From Scedosporium boydii (Eukaryota; Ascomycota; Sordariomycetes; Microascales; Microascaceae): a stretch of 64,000 bases of DNA. The notes below the pieces were generated by a model. It was not told where the DNA came from. It worked only from the letters and a program-made list of their open reading frames with translations, and ran no database searches. The stretch lies in the NCBI GenBank assembly GCA_002221725.1, contig NJFT01000064.1, positions 1 to 64,000 on the forward strand. Direction: 5' to 3'. Positions 38,801 through 49,403 of the stretch are shown in pieces. The position numbers were made by a program, and so were the translations under genes. The stretch's first letter is position 1. Each line of letters starts with the position of its first letter.

Positions 38801-39355
38801 AAAGTCCTCTTCATCGACGAGGCGTACCGTCTCGGTTCCGGTACCAGAGGAGCCTCGAGTGGCAGCTCCTTCGAAGAAGAAGCCGTGGGCGAGCTGGTGG
38901 ACAGCCTCACGAAACCGCGGTACATGCGCAAGATGGTGATCATCCTGGCGGGCTACAGCGAAGACATGGACCTGCTCATGAAATCCAACAGGGGCCTTCG
39001 CGGTCGCTTCGCCACCGAGGTCATCTTCCCGCAGCTAAGCCCAGCGCAGTGTCTCCTCTTCCTCGGTCAGCTCCTCGGAAAGATGGACATTACCATCAGG
39101 GACAGGACGGCGCCGAGCAGCGAGGATAAGAGTAAGGTGCAGAGGTTGCTGGCCAAGTTGAGCGCCACGAGGGATTGGTCGAATGGGAGGGATATCGAGA
39201 CGCTTTCGCAGAAGATTATCGGGGAGGTGTTTATGATGGAAGGGCGGAGGGGGAGGAAGTCGGCGAGGTTGCAGGTTTCGACGAGGGAGCTTATTGGGTT
39301 TTTACAGGATATGTTGAGGGCGAGATTGGCGGGAGAACTGCAGGACCGGGAGTGA
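35876..39355 (+). CDS. multi-AAA ATPase of the CbbX/SpoVK-like family with a long acidic N-terminus
   Basis: 1136 residues in two exons, 35876-36929 and 36999-39355. The 69-bp intron starts GTAAGA and ends ATATCAG. Residues 1 to about 290 are extremely acidic low-complexity sequence with a K/R-rich island and EGTDSD repeats. A 'LARLEWLRQ..' segment follows, then three AAA positions. The first has a P-loop-like GGDGTGKDS (Lys353) that lacks the Thr/Ser expected directly after Lys, and it runs almost at once into a lid-like helical part. The second has Walker A GPPGTGKTT at 548-556 and Walker B VLIIDDAH. The third has Walker A GPPGTGKTS at 895-903 and Walker B VLFIDEAY. GNRGLRSRFP and SNRGLRGRFA carry the sensor/arginine-finger region of CbbX-type proteins. 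Fungal members are often annotated 'stage V sporulation protein K' by similarity only; the function is unknown. Confidence 0.9.
36605..36672 (+). repeat. in-frame tandem repeat encoding EGTDS(D/N) units
   Basis: Three near-identical units contain GGAACCGACTC inside the acidic region of the multi-AAA gene and encode DNEGTDSN / SEGTDSD / NEGTDSD. This kind of repeat can change copy number without breaking the frame. Confidence 0.8.
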
Positions 39356-40911
39356 TGAAGGTGAAGCGTGTAAGAGTTGAGTTTGTATCTATCATCTCTG
39401 TGTTTTTCTGAGCATAGTATGGAACAGCCTTGTCCCAAGCTCGTCGCCTCCGGATTCCCGTCAGTCCGTGATATCCTCACCAAGCTTCATCCCGGAAGTC
39501 GTAATCGCCTCCCCAAGATACGCTCCCCAATCCTGATCATCGATATTAATTCAATGTAAATAATAGAAATAAAAAGAGAGGGAAAAAAAAAAAAAAAGAT
39601 TAGGGCCGGAGGGCAGTTGTCCCGACACATCCGCCCGGTTTCAATCCCTACAGCTTGTGCTCGAGTTAAATTGTTTCTCACCCTCGCGAGTTCGAACAGA
39701 TAACCTCCAGCGAACCGGGCCACGAATGCGAGCTCGCACCGCTGGGTAATGACCGACCCGGCAGCTTTAGACGATGTTTTTGGTTATGAGGTGTGAGATG
39801 CGAGTTTGGAGTTTGGGGTCCTTCCGTTTTTGTGTGACCTGCGGGAGGGTGTGTCGCGACTTCCTTGCTGATCTTGGACGATACGGAGGCAATATCAAGA
39901 TGAAGACGGCGCATGAGTCTGGCCTTACAGCACGGAACTAACTTCTAGCTCTGCCGACGTAGGCTCACTCGCATTTTGAGCTTCGGCATCTCCGATCACT
40001 GCAACGGGAGGATACTCTGCGCTCTTTACGAGGGTGTTGGACGTATTATCTGTCTACTAAGATTTGGGAGGTGCATTTACTACTTCCTAGAGGAGAATGT
40101 AGACTGCATATACTCTTTTTTGTCGTTTTCGATGCTCTCTCTTAACCACTTGATAAGGTCTCCCGTCGTCGGATTCGAGTCACGACATACAGCCATAGGT
40201 TGCGGTCCGATTCAACTTCTGGAAGAGACCCGGCAGAAATGGGACGGGTTGTAGACAAAGAACTCCAAGAGAAGCATTCTCACCCAATCCCTCATAAGTC
40301 CTTCTCAGACAGAAGACGAATACATGCGACCATACACGCAGGAGAACTCGGAACCCCGTCCGCTCTTCCCTAGATAAGCCTGTGAGGGCCAGACTAGTAG
40401 TTTGGTCGGTGACGACAAGGAATCCCTGGTGTTGCATGTTTTATTTTCATTTTCATTTTTATTTTTTTTCCCCCGCTATTTCCTTTTCAGCCTTTTGATG
40501 GACCATGATAACTACTTCCCTTCCTTGTCATGCTCTTCGGCTGGTGCAAAGACAGCTACAGAAGACAGGTCGTCCCATGAGGAGGCAGGGAATGTTGACT
40601 GCGGCGGTCATGATAAGATCAAGGCGGGCACTATCTGGGCGATTAGACATGTAGTGAAATTCCCCGGCACTGATATAGAGGTAGTTGAAGGCCGTTAAGC
40701 ATAAAAGTTTGGAGAAAGAGAGACTTTCTTGGCTTCGTTGAGGCAACCGAGGATCCAAGTCTGTGATACCTCAATCTCGTCACGTGAAAAGTCAAGCACG
40801 TCGTTTAGATGTGATCTGTGAGAAAGGAAGTTTCACGCTTTCCTTCAATTGACTTCCGATACTCAAACCGGAAAGGCGACCGAGTATTGGCCGACTTATA
40901 AAGAGAGCATC
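39356..40911. other. non-coding gap with possible Pol III-type sequence
   Basis: No protein gene was seen. On the minus strand, a B-box-like TGTTCGAACTC (39687-39698) is followed about 90 bp later by a T15 run (A15 on plus, 39583-39597). On the plus strand, GATTCGAGTCA at 40172-40182 also resembles a tRNA B box, with a tRNA-like 'TTGATAAGG' shortly before it. Neither folds convincingly into a tRNA. The right end is the promoter of the phosphoesterase gene. Confidence 0.4.
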
Positions 40912-41868
40912 ATGCCGGTCAATACGATAAGCAGGCCGTTCGTTGGACGCCCACGAAAGAAGAGCGTGGCAGAGAAGCTAGCCACCAGGCTCCACGACCT
41001 CGCCCGCCACATCGACGGACACACCACACATCCGCCGGCAACAGTCCAACCCGGCACGACGCCAATCACCATAGTCTGCATCTCCGACACGCACGGCACA
41101 AAACCCTCCGATATCCCCATGGGCGACATCCTCATCCATGCCGGCGACCTCTCACAATTCGGCACATTTCCCGAAATCCAAGACCAATTAACATGGCTCG
41201 ACTCCCAACCTCATGAGCACAAGATCGTGATCGCGGGTAACCACGACTTGCTCCTAGACCCCGATTTCGTAGCGGCGCATCCTGATCGGGAGTTAGACCG
41301 GCCGGGGAAGACCCGCGACGATCTCGAGTGGGGAGATGTGCAGTACTTGGAGCACGACGCCGTATATGTTGCGGTGGGTGACAGATGGATTCACATTTTC
41401 GGCAGTCCTTGGACACCTCGATGCGGAAGCTGGGCGTTCCAGTACGAAAATGCGAATGCTCCGTGGGAAGGTGCCGTACCGGGTGATGCGCACGTTGTGG
41501 TTATCCATGGCCCGCCAAAGGGTTATCTTGATGATGGAGGGAAAGGGTGCGAGATGCTGCTTAGGGAATTATGGAGGACGAGGCCGAGCGTCGTAGTCTG
41601 CGGTCATATTCATGCGGGGAGAGGACAGAAGTGGCTACATTTTGATAGGGTCGACGCGTGGTATGAGGATGCCATACTTGGGAGAAAGTGGGCGTGGGGG
41701 TCTATCGCATATTTAGCGTTTTGGGTCTTTTGGAGGGCTGTTTTAACGGCATTCCGGCTTGGGCGAGGGAAGTCGAAAGGAGGCGGAGGGCAAACGCAGC
41801 TTGTCAACGCGGCTGTTGTAGGGGGGCGGAACAAGCGTGAGACGAATGCCATCGTCGTCGTAATATAA
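40912..41868 (+). CDS. calcineurin-like (metallo-dependent) phosphoesterase, MPPED-like
   Basis: Single-exon gene of 318 residues. It shows the complete metallophosphatase signature: D59-T-H61, G78-D79, G109-N110-H111-D112, H199 in VIHGPP and G231-H232-I-H234. These residues bind two metal ions and support phosphoesterase activity, possibly on cyclic nucleotides by analogy with the MPPED1/2 group. The short size and the GSPWTPRCG / VIHGPPKGYLD segments fit that group rather than the Ser/Thr phosphatases. A hydrophobic, Trp-rich stretch near 255-277 could anchor the C-terminus to a membrane. The frame is open further upstream, but the first ATG is at 40912. Confidence 0.92.
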   Translation: MPVNTISRPFVGRPRKKSVAEKLATRLHDLARHIDGHTTHPPATVQPGTTPITIVCISDTHGTKPSDIPMGDILIHAGDLSQFGTFPEIQDQLTWLDSQPHEHKIVIAGNHDLLLDPDFVAAHPDRELDRPGKTRDDLEWGDVQYLEHDAVYVAVGDRWIHIFGSPWTPRCGSWAFQYENANAPWEGAVPGDAHVVVIHGPPKGYLDDGGKGCEMLLRELWRTRPSVVVCGHIHAGRGQKWLHFDRVDAWYEDAILGRKWAWGSIAYLAFWVFWRAVLTAFRLGRGKSKGGGGQTQLVNAAVVGGRNKRETNAIVVVI

Positions 41869-42916
41869 CTTGTCGCGAGGTGTAAATCTAACTCGCCAGC
41901 CTGGGATGTGGGGTGTGGGGCGGATGGAGAAAGTGGCTATCCGTTCGCCGCATTCCAAATCCTCCGTTGCTTGGGCGTAGATGCCAGGGAGCAAAAGAAT
42001 AGTCTCCCTACATGTAAGATCCAAATTCCGCTAGCCGGGCGCTCCGCCTTCGGACTAACCAGGAAGAGGAGGGAAATCCGTGCAATGGAGATAACGAGGA
42101 GGATGCACTCCTACTCTCCTCCTGGTGTTCGCTCAGCACTCCCGAGCCCACCCCCCAAAGCGACGATTTCTTCTATAAGCGCCTCTGCGGCACTCTACCA
42201 GTTCTCCAATCTGCAGGTGGCTCACACCAAACACCATCGACCGCCACAACTAGTCGAGCTCCTCGGGCTTGTCTCCACCGTTCCCAGTCCTGTTAACCGA
42301 AGCAGCTGTTCCGAGCGCGATGCCATCCTTCCGGGACCCGGCCCTACAGATAGAAATCCCAATGGGCATATTGGCTCATATATGAGCCGGGAGGTGCCCC
42401 ATTCCATGCTTTCGCTCGAGGGGCAGTTGGCCTGGGCTTGGTCGCTGGACAAGCTCGCGGCCGTGATAGAGCGGACCTCTTCCCTACAGATTTATAGATA
42501 ACCTTCCATCCCAGGGGAGAGGGGCATCACTGATGAGTCCGTGTCCAAGTCAGGAGAGAGAAATATTCTAAGGCCCAGATCTCAGATACTTCCTTCATAT
42601 TACGGGGCGCCAAAAACCCGCTTGTTGATGCCCTTGAAGCTTTAAAACACGATCAATAGATCTTGCTTACATAATCTCAAAATTCATCTTCAACCTCATC
42701 TTGACCTTCTTCATTTTCACTCTCACCTTTCGCCCTCCCTCCAATCTTATGCTTCATATTTATTACTTCCGGCTTAACATCCCTGGACTGTCGCCGACAT
42801 GGATTTATGACGGAATTTCCATTGTATCTTCTCAAATTTCAGTTCCACCTATACGGTCACCTTCAAGTCCCATGAGCATATAGAGTCTTTACCAACCAAC
42901 ACGCACCGTCATTGCC
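41869..42916. other. non-coding gap upstream of CYC2
   Basis: No supportable gene was seen. A 197-codon plus-strand frame at 41908-42501 is open but has no domain, no recognisable signal and no homologous motif. The last 250 bp are C/T-rich and A-poor, as expected for a fungal promoter/5' UTR ahead of the ATG at 42917. Confidence 0.55.
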
Positions 42917-44203
42917 ATGAAGGGACTTCGTCTCTTCACACGATCCGTCGCGAGAGCGAACCAGCCTCGACTGTACACACCCACCCCATCATTGAATCGG
43001 CCATACCTCTCTAAACCTATCATCGCGAGGCTTCACCCGCAGACCGGGCCCGCATCTTCAAGATCCTACAGCACCTCACCTCCGCCGCCCGCTAAATCAT
43101 CCCGCCTCCCCAAACTCTTCCTCCTCGCTGCCTCGGCCACAGCCCTAACCTTCTGGCTCCTCCAACCCCCCACCAAGCAATCAACCCTTAACAAGACAAA
43201 CTTCGTCCCGTACACCGTCCTCTCCAAACAGCCCGTCTCCCCAACCTCCTTCATCATCACCCTCCGCCCTCAAACATCACCCTCCTCCCTCCCCTACCTC
43301 AACCCCGACGGCTCCTGGTGGGACTTCCAATGGTCCGTCCAAGTGAAGCAGCCCCAGATTCAAATCCAGCGAGAATACACGCCCTTACCGCCTCCACCAG
43401 ACCAGGCTGATGACGGCCTCCTCCGGTTCTTCGTCCGCAGGATTCCGAGGGGCGAAGTCTCGAATTATCTCGGCAAGATGGAGCAGGGCGACACCGTTGA
43501 GCTCCGCCTCGGCGACAAGGGCTATTCGTTTCAGCATGTTGACGCGGAGCGCGCTGAGGATGTGCTTTGCGTGGCGGGCGGTACGGGCATCGCGACGGCC
43601 ATGCAGATTGCGCATTCTGTGCTGAGCAGACCAGGGCGCATGCATCCAGATACGAGGGTTCGTATCCTCTGGGCCGTCCGGTCGAGGTCTGATATTCAGA
43701 CCGTCCGCGGTCCAGCGAAATTGGCGAGGCTCGGGGAGGGTGAGGAGTTGGAGGGAGTTACGGACATCGCGAAGAGGCTTTTGGACATGAAACGAGCTTA
43801 TGGCGCCAAGATATCTATCGCAGTGGCCGTCGACGACGAGGGCACTGCCATAACTGAGACCGAGTTGAAGAAAGCCTTGGGGATTTCTTCGAGGGCGTGG
43901 CCGAAGAGAGGCGCAGCTTCGCCCGTCTATCCTTGCGCCTTACCCGCCCCTGTCGCAGCCTTGTGCGAGACGGAAGAACCTTCTTCTCCTTCTCCGGCAG
44001 GGAGCGAAGGAGTACGAGCCGGAATTGCGAACTTGCATCGCCCAATCTTTGTCTGTGGCCCTGAAGGCTTCGTCGACAAATTTGCCGGAGAAGCACAGAG
44101 ACATCCCAGCGGTGCGCTGTTCAGACAGGGCGGGATACTCGGTGATCTGAACGCGAAGTATGATGACGCGAAGCAGCCGTGGCTAGTCCTCGGCTTTCCC
44201 TAG
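42917..44203 (+). CDS. CYC2: CYC2-type mitochondrial flavoprotein (cytochrome c heme-lyase reductase)
   Basis: The product is a single-exon 428-residue protein of the ferredoxin-NADP reductase / cytochrome b5 reductase fold. In yeast, Cyc2 sits on the inner membrane facing the intermembrane space and reduces heme for holocytochrome c formation. The N-terminus is basic and Ser/Thr-rich with no acidic residues for over 60 positions (mitochondrial presequence, ending near SRSYSTS), followed by a hydrophobic anchor near 65-82. FAD binding is shown by R152-E-Y154-T155, and the NAD(P) site by GGTGIA at 221-226 and CGPEG at 380-384. The NFVPYTVLSKQPVSPTSFI segment is typical of this family. A Pro/Ser-rich insertion near residues 350-365 is likely a surface loop. 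It converges with NEO1. Confidence 0.88.
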   Translation: MKGLRLFTRSVARANQPRLYTPTPSLNRPYLSKPIIARLHPQTGPASSRSYSTSPPPPAKSSRLPKLFLLAASATALTFWLLQPPTKQSTLNKTNFVPYTVLSKQPVSPTSFIITLRPQTSPSSLPYLNPDGSWWDFQWSVQVKQPQIQIQREYTPLPPPPDQADDGLLRFFVRRIPRGEVSNYLGKMEQGDTVELRLGDKGYSFQHVDAERAEDVLCVAGGTGIATAMQIAHSVLSRPGRMHPDTRVRILWAVRSRSDIQTVRGPAKLARLGEGEELEGVTDIAKRLLDMKRAYGAKISIAVAVDDEGTAITETELKKALGISSRAWPKRGAASPVYPCALPAPVAALCETEEPSSPSPAGSEGVRAGIANLHRPIFVCGPEGFVDKFAGEAQRHPSGALFRQGGILGDLNAKYDDAKQPWLVLGFP

Positions 44204-44518
44204 TTTCTCTGAACAAACCTGATAGACACCATGTACAGCTATTTTAGACCTTCGATAGACAGAAGATTACACCTGTAAAACATAATTCAACTTGTATTAC
44301 CACCGTCAACCCTCTTGAGTACATTCAGCCTCCGCATTCGTCACGTAACCCAAACCTAGAACGCTCAAGTGTATACAACCAGGAAAGAGAAAGAAAATAG
44401 AGGTGCAAGGAAAGGACTAAGGACAAGAAGAAGAATCTATCGCACACCCAACCGAGAAACGCCTTCATAATAACCAAAGTGTCATCTACACCCCTGACGA
44501 ACAAGCAACACGGCCCAG
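44204..44518. terminator. convergent 3' region of CYC2 and NEO1
   Basis: Only 315 bp separate the two stop codons, so both 3' UTRs and poly(A) signals must lie here. AT-rich sequence near 44270-44300 is a likely site for the plus-strand gene. No gene was seen. Confidence 0.5.
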
Positions 44519-47500
44519 CTATCTGTTCTGCACCTTCCTATACGAAGGCGGCTTCATCGTCCGGCTAATCACCTTGACCGCATAGGGCGGCACCAGCGAG
44601 ATAGCTCCAATGGCGAGGACCCTCCACAAGAAGCCCCTAATAACACAAATCGTTAGTACCAGAGTTCCCCGAGGCGAAATGACAAGAAGAAGAGAAGAAG
44701 AAGAAGAAGAAGAAGAAGAAGAAGAAGAAGAAGAAGAAGCACATACCAAGTAATCACAAACGCCAAATCGAAATAATCCCCCAAAAACGGCACCGACCCA
44801 GCATACATCAAAAACGTCCCCAAAATACAAGCCACCATAACAGGATGCCACGTCGTAATCTCGATCGCCACCATCAGCAGCTCGTTGAGCACCAGCACCG
44901 TGTAGCTGACGGCCCGCATGCGGTCGCCGTCCACCTCGGTGAGGATCTGCGAGAGGCCCTGGATGATACTGCCCTGGTAGATGGACACGAAGACCCAGAT
45001 GAAGAAGGTGCGGTAGGAGAGGGAGCGGCCTTCGGTGAGTTCCTTGTAGAGTTCCGGGTAGAGGTTGGCGAGGTTTTCGTCGACGTCTTTATCGAGGACG
45101 AGGGAGAAGACAGGGGCGGCGGTGTAGATTGTTGCGTAGCCGACGAGTAGCCAGTCCTGGGAGGTTTGGGTTAGTATGCTTTAAGTTGACAGAATCAGTG
45201 TTAATGAGGAGAGTAGAGTTACCTTGTACAATCCCTCGGGCTCAAAGTTCATGGCAATGCTGTACATCGTCTGACACACAGCAATAATAAGCCCACGATG
45301 AATCACAAACTGCGCCAGCTTCGCACTCCGCTTATAACTATTCCGCCCATGCCACACCAACAACTTCGTCAAATGGCAAAACTGCTCAATCGAAAAATCA
45401 GCAGCAAGCGACGCCTGCCTCCCTTCCTTGCCCACAATACCAACACCAACATCAGCGGCCTGGATCATCGAAACGTCGTTCCCACCATCGCCGATACAAC
45501 ACACGCGCTTCTTGGTATACTCCTTGATGAGCTTCGCAATCTCGGCCTTTTGCGTCGGCGAGCAGCGGCACGCTACGACCGTGGGCAGACGTACGGCAAC
45601 GGAGATGAACTCGATGCGGAAGTGTGTGAGGTACAGCGCGAGGCTCTCGCCGTCGATGAGGAGGCACGAGTCCGGTTTGCTGCGTAGGAAGTCGAGGTGT
45701 TCCTGCGCGCCGTCCTTTCGGCTCAGCTTCGCCACCGTGTAGATGTACTGGCCGCGGGCGACGAGCTTCGAGCTGACGGCGACGCAGCGCGCCGTTTCGA
45801 CCTTGTCACCTGTGAGCATCCAGATCTTGATGCCGGCGTTCCGTAGGAGTTCGAGCGAGGGCTTGACGTCGCGCTGCAGCTTGTCTTCGACGCCGGTGAC
45901 GCCGAGGAGCTCGAGATCGCGTTCGAGGTACTGCGAAACAACCTTTTGCATACCCGCATCGCGGCCCGAAATCAGCAGAGCGGCCTCTTGGTAAGCCGAG
46001 GAAAATTCTTGGTACTGCTGGTATGAGAGACGTTTCCGGCCGACGACGAGAGTGCGGAGACCTTCACGAGCCATGTTTGCCGTCTCTTCGTCGAGCCAGT
46101 CGTTCGCTGCCACGATGGATCCCATGACCGTATCGGCACCCTTTTGATAGAACCAGATCTCTCCGCTCGACAAATCAGGCGTCTTGTGCGACGCGTGCTC
46201 ATAGAATTGCACAATGATACCCATGCGCTTGCCTTCGGAGGTGAAAGGGAAGATATCAAGAATCCTAACCTGCACGACCCGTCTACGCGTGCCAGTCGAT
46301 TCGAGGATCATGCCCTTCCTGTCGCGGTGCGCAAGTCGGAGGCCAACAGATTCGGTCCATCGAACAATGGCAATTTCATCGGGCGACGAAGCTTGGTAAG
46401 AAGTGACCATCTTTCCATCCTCCTCTTCCACGGTAGGAGTAACGTTGTGGCACAGCGCGAGGGCGAGAACGACATCCCGGACACGAGATCCAATCTCACG
46501 TCGGGTCCTCGTGGCACCGCCCACATTTCCGGAAGCCGAGTAAGACGCAGAGGGAGTAATGAGGGCAGTCTTAGAGGAGGGGTCGAGAGTCGGCTGGATG
46601 TGGAAGCCTTGCGAGATGTAAGATGCGACTTCGTCCATCGCATCGTTAGCGTAAGAAACCGTGCCGACGTGAATCTTCTTCATCTCCATCTCGTTCTGTG
46701 TGAGCGTGCCGGTCTTATCGCTGAGAAGATACTCGATACGTCCCAGATCTTCGGGGATCGTACTCGTTCGCACGACGGCGCCTGGAATGCCCGGATCCCG
46801 CTGGATGAACCATGAGTACGCACTCTTTCCGATGTCAAGGTTGACCCTCAAGCTTATTGGGACAATGGTCGAGAAGAGGACGAGGAAACGCATGATCTTG
46901 ATGTACCATCTGTTTCCTTCCGTATTGTTAAACCCTTCCAAGGCGACAAGAACGATGGAGAGGGTCAGAGTCAATGCGCAGAGAATCTTGGTGAGAGAGT
47001 TGATTTCGTATTCCAAAAGACCAGTCTTGGAACGTGATGGGGCGGTGGAAAGCGCAGACCGTGTCTGGGGGCCGGTATACATAATCACTGCCAGGGTAGT
47101 ACCCTGCGAGGCGATGACGGTATTCGCCCACGCCGTGTTATCAAGAGACAGGGGAGCCGAAGTTGAGTGATCTCCAGCATTATTCTGAAGTTTAGCGTGG
47201 TGATCCTGAGCCTCTTCTCGGCTGCCCATTAACTCCACCGTTCCCAAAAACTCATTGACCTTCTTGTCGGGCTTGCCACCCGTCACTCGTAGACGGACAA
47301 ACTCCTCAGTGGCGAGATTCTGGGTCAGGGGTGACGCGAGCCGCAACTTCCAGTCGGTTTCACCGTCAAGTTGATCAGTCCGAATAAAAGTTTCGCCCGT
47401 GGAACTATCATCTGAGTCTTCAGCATCAGCATTCACAGATGCGGAGCCCTCTCCAGCTTTTTGATCCTCGGACGCTGTGTCCACAAGGAGGTGTTCGGCC

Positions 47501-48669
47501 TCTGAGACCCCGTCATCTCCCTCCCCGTCTTCGCCCTCGTCCTCCGGAGAAGCCTTAGCCAGATCGGCCGTGTAACACTTCAAAATAACCACATCGGCAG
47601 GCACTCTCTGCCCCTTGCTAAGCTTGAGAACGTCACCGACCTTCAAGTCCCGAGACTTGCGGCTGATCTCCTGCACAGTGGAAGACGGACGAGATGACTG
47701 GCCAGAACCCTCAAGTTCCTCCTCCTCCTCCTGTATGTCAGACAGCCGATCTCGAGGTGAGAGAGGTCGCTTCCCCGGCTTCCGAATCATCTCAGACCGC
47801 AGCCTCTTTCGGCTTCTTACGCTACCACCCCGCATCTCTTCAGGGTACCCAAAACGGAGAACGGTATACTCCTCTGCATTGGCCTCATTATCCCTGCGCC
47901 TCCGGCCAATGTCGTCCAAGGCCTCCTTGCCCATCGTTATCATTAGTACAAACGCCAGCGGTGCAATGTAGGTAGAAAGGTATCCGATTCGGAGGGCGGG
48001 TATCGCTTGCGACAAGGCGACAAGTAAAAAGTACATGTTGAAGAAGAAGGAGAATTCGTTGTAGAGTGTTATCGGTAAGAAGGTGAGAGCGGTATACTTC
48101 GCGTTGGATACGATATTCGGGGGAAATTTCGTTGTCTGCGTCGATCCTACGGCGACGTGCCGCGACGCCGAGGGGTCGTCTTCATCTTGGCTATCCTCAT
48201 CATCCTCTTCGCCGCGATTCGACGAGGACGACATGAAACTAGGTATCCGAATCGCCGACCCTATATTATGGGTAAAAGACCGGCGGCGGGACCGTGGCGA
48301 GCGCTCAGCTAGTAACGGGGCATCGTCGCCAGATCCCTCAGAATACCTACGTCCAGCCCCTCCACCGTCTCCCAGGAGCGCCTCTCCATGCTCTCCCACT
48401 CCGTCCCTGTTTTCCCCGAGCTCGCCGTACCTCCCGACTCCCCTCCTTCCGGATCGGCGCAACCCACTCATCCGGAGATTTCGAAGGGCTATACCGGGAG
48501 ATTTCCTCTCAGGGGTCGTCGAGCTATCGGGGTGCAGACGGCCGGGGCTTCGGTGGGTCGAGGAGGTCGTCGGGTCGAGCTCTTCGAGATCGAGATCGAG
48601 GTCGGAGTCGGAATCATCCGCCGGGGAGTCCGGAGGCTTCGGCGGAGCATAACCGGCGCGGTGAGGCAT
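44519..48669 (-). CDS. NEO1: P4-type phospholipid flippase, NEO1/ATP9 type
   Basis: Aminophospholipid-transporting P-type ATPase of Golgi/endosomal membranes, essential in yeast. 1324 residues in three exons: 48669-45223, 45156-44747 and 44636-44519. The introns are 66 bp (GTAACT..TACTAAC..CCCAG) and 110 bp (GTATGT..TACTAAC..ATTAG). Motifs: DGET at 435-438 in the actuator domain, the phosphorylated Asp651 in DKTGTLTQNE, and GDGGNDV at 1060-1066. The first roughly 190 residues are acidic/Ser-rich and poorly conserved, as is usual for Neo1. The split 'NFEPEGLYK-DWLLVGYATIYT' and the C-terminal helices fit the subfamily, which works without a Cdc50 partner. The second intron is mostly a GAA/CTT microsatellite. 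It diverges from RFC4 across 734 bp. Confidence 0.95.
44694..44739. repeat. (GAA)n/(CTT)n microsatellite inside NEO1 intron 2
   Basis: About fifteen uninterrupted GAA units on the plus strand; on the NEO1 strand they form the polypyrimidine stretch of a 110-bp intron. Read in frame without splicing, they would encode a run of Leu followed by an early stop. Confidence 0.95.
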
Positions 48670-49403
48670 GGGGCATCGAGGTTTGGGGGGAGGGGGGAAG
48701 TTATGTTGGAGAGGAGATGGGTAAGACTACGGCGCCTTATGATGGATAGTCGAGGTTCGAGGGAGGTATTTGCTTTAAGTTTCCGTGGAAGCCGTCATTG
48801 GGAAGAGATAAAAGGTTACGGCACACGACGGTCTGAGAGTTTGGCGTTAGGAATTTAGGTGGCTCAATGATGCTGTAGTCTGCGCTCTGCGCAAAGGGCT
48901 GGAAATGGTGATGAAGATAATTGGGTTGTGGAAAGATTTAAGTTGGATTGTAAACCGGAAAAACAGGCAGACAGATATCGATTCCCGACTTCGTATGGCT
49001 TTCGTGTCTCGGTCGCATTTTCCTTTCTAAGGCTACGTAACACCCTTTTGTCTAGGAATCTCATGAGCTCTGGCGCTGCCCTGGCACCACCTGGAAACAC
49101 TGACGCAGGACCCTGGCCAGTGGATATTTGCCGATAATTCTCCGGGCATGCCGGGCATAATCGACGCTGCCCGACTTATGCAGAACATTTCGATTAGTGC
49201 TTTAGTGCATTGACCCACTAAAATGTTTGAGACGCGCTCCTTCACGTCAAATCGACCACCGCGTAAAGAGGCGTCGAGGTGAGATTATCCCACCAGCCTC
49301 AAATTCACGACCTCATCTCGACATCTCGATATCTCAACAGATAATCTCCTCCTTTCCCCCACGTCGTAATCAGATACGTGTCGACAGTGCCATTCTTCTC
49401 GAA
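48670..49403. promoter_or_regulatory. divergent promoter of NEO1 and RFC4
   Basis: The two start codons are separated by 734 bp. Two MCB-core sequences (ACGCG at 49232-49236; CGCGT, its complement, at 49260-49264) lie 140-172 bp before the RFC4 ATG. This fits cell-cycle (MBF-type) control of a replication gene, though the short motif can occur by chance. No other gene was seen. Confidence 0.45.

Noticed and set aside
41908..42501. 197-codon open frame upstream of CYC2
   Set aside because: No homologous motif, Pro/Ser-rich random look and no splice or promoter support; left as intergenic.
42529..42565. Hammerhead-ribozyme-like core CTGATGAGTCCGTG
   Set aside because: The first half matches the classical core, but the required C-GAAA after a paired stem II is missing (the bases before GAAA are not complementary to the start of stem II), and no stem I/III pairing was found. 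Probably chance.
44653..44988. Poly-leucine open frame
   Set aside because: It is the NEO1 third-to-last coding stretch read through intron 2 (CTT microsatellite); the spliced form gives the conserved C-terminus.
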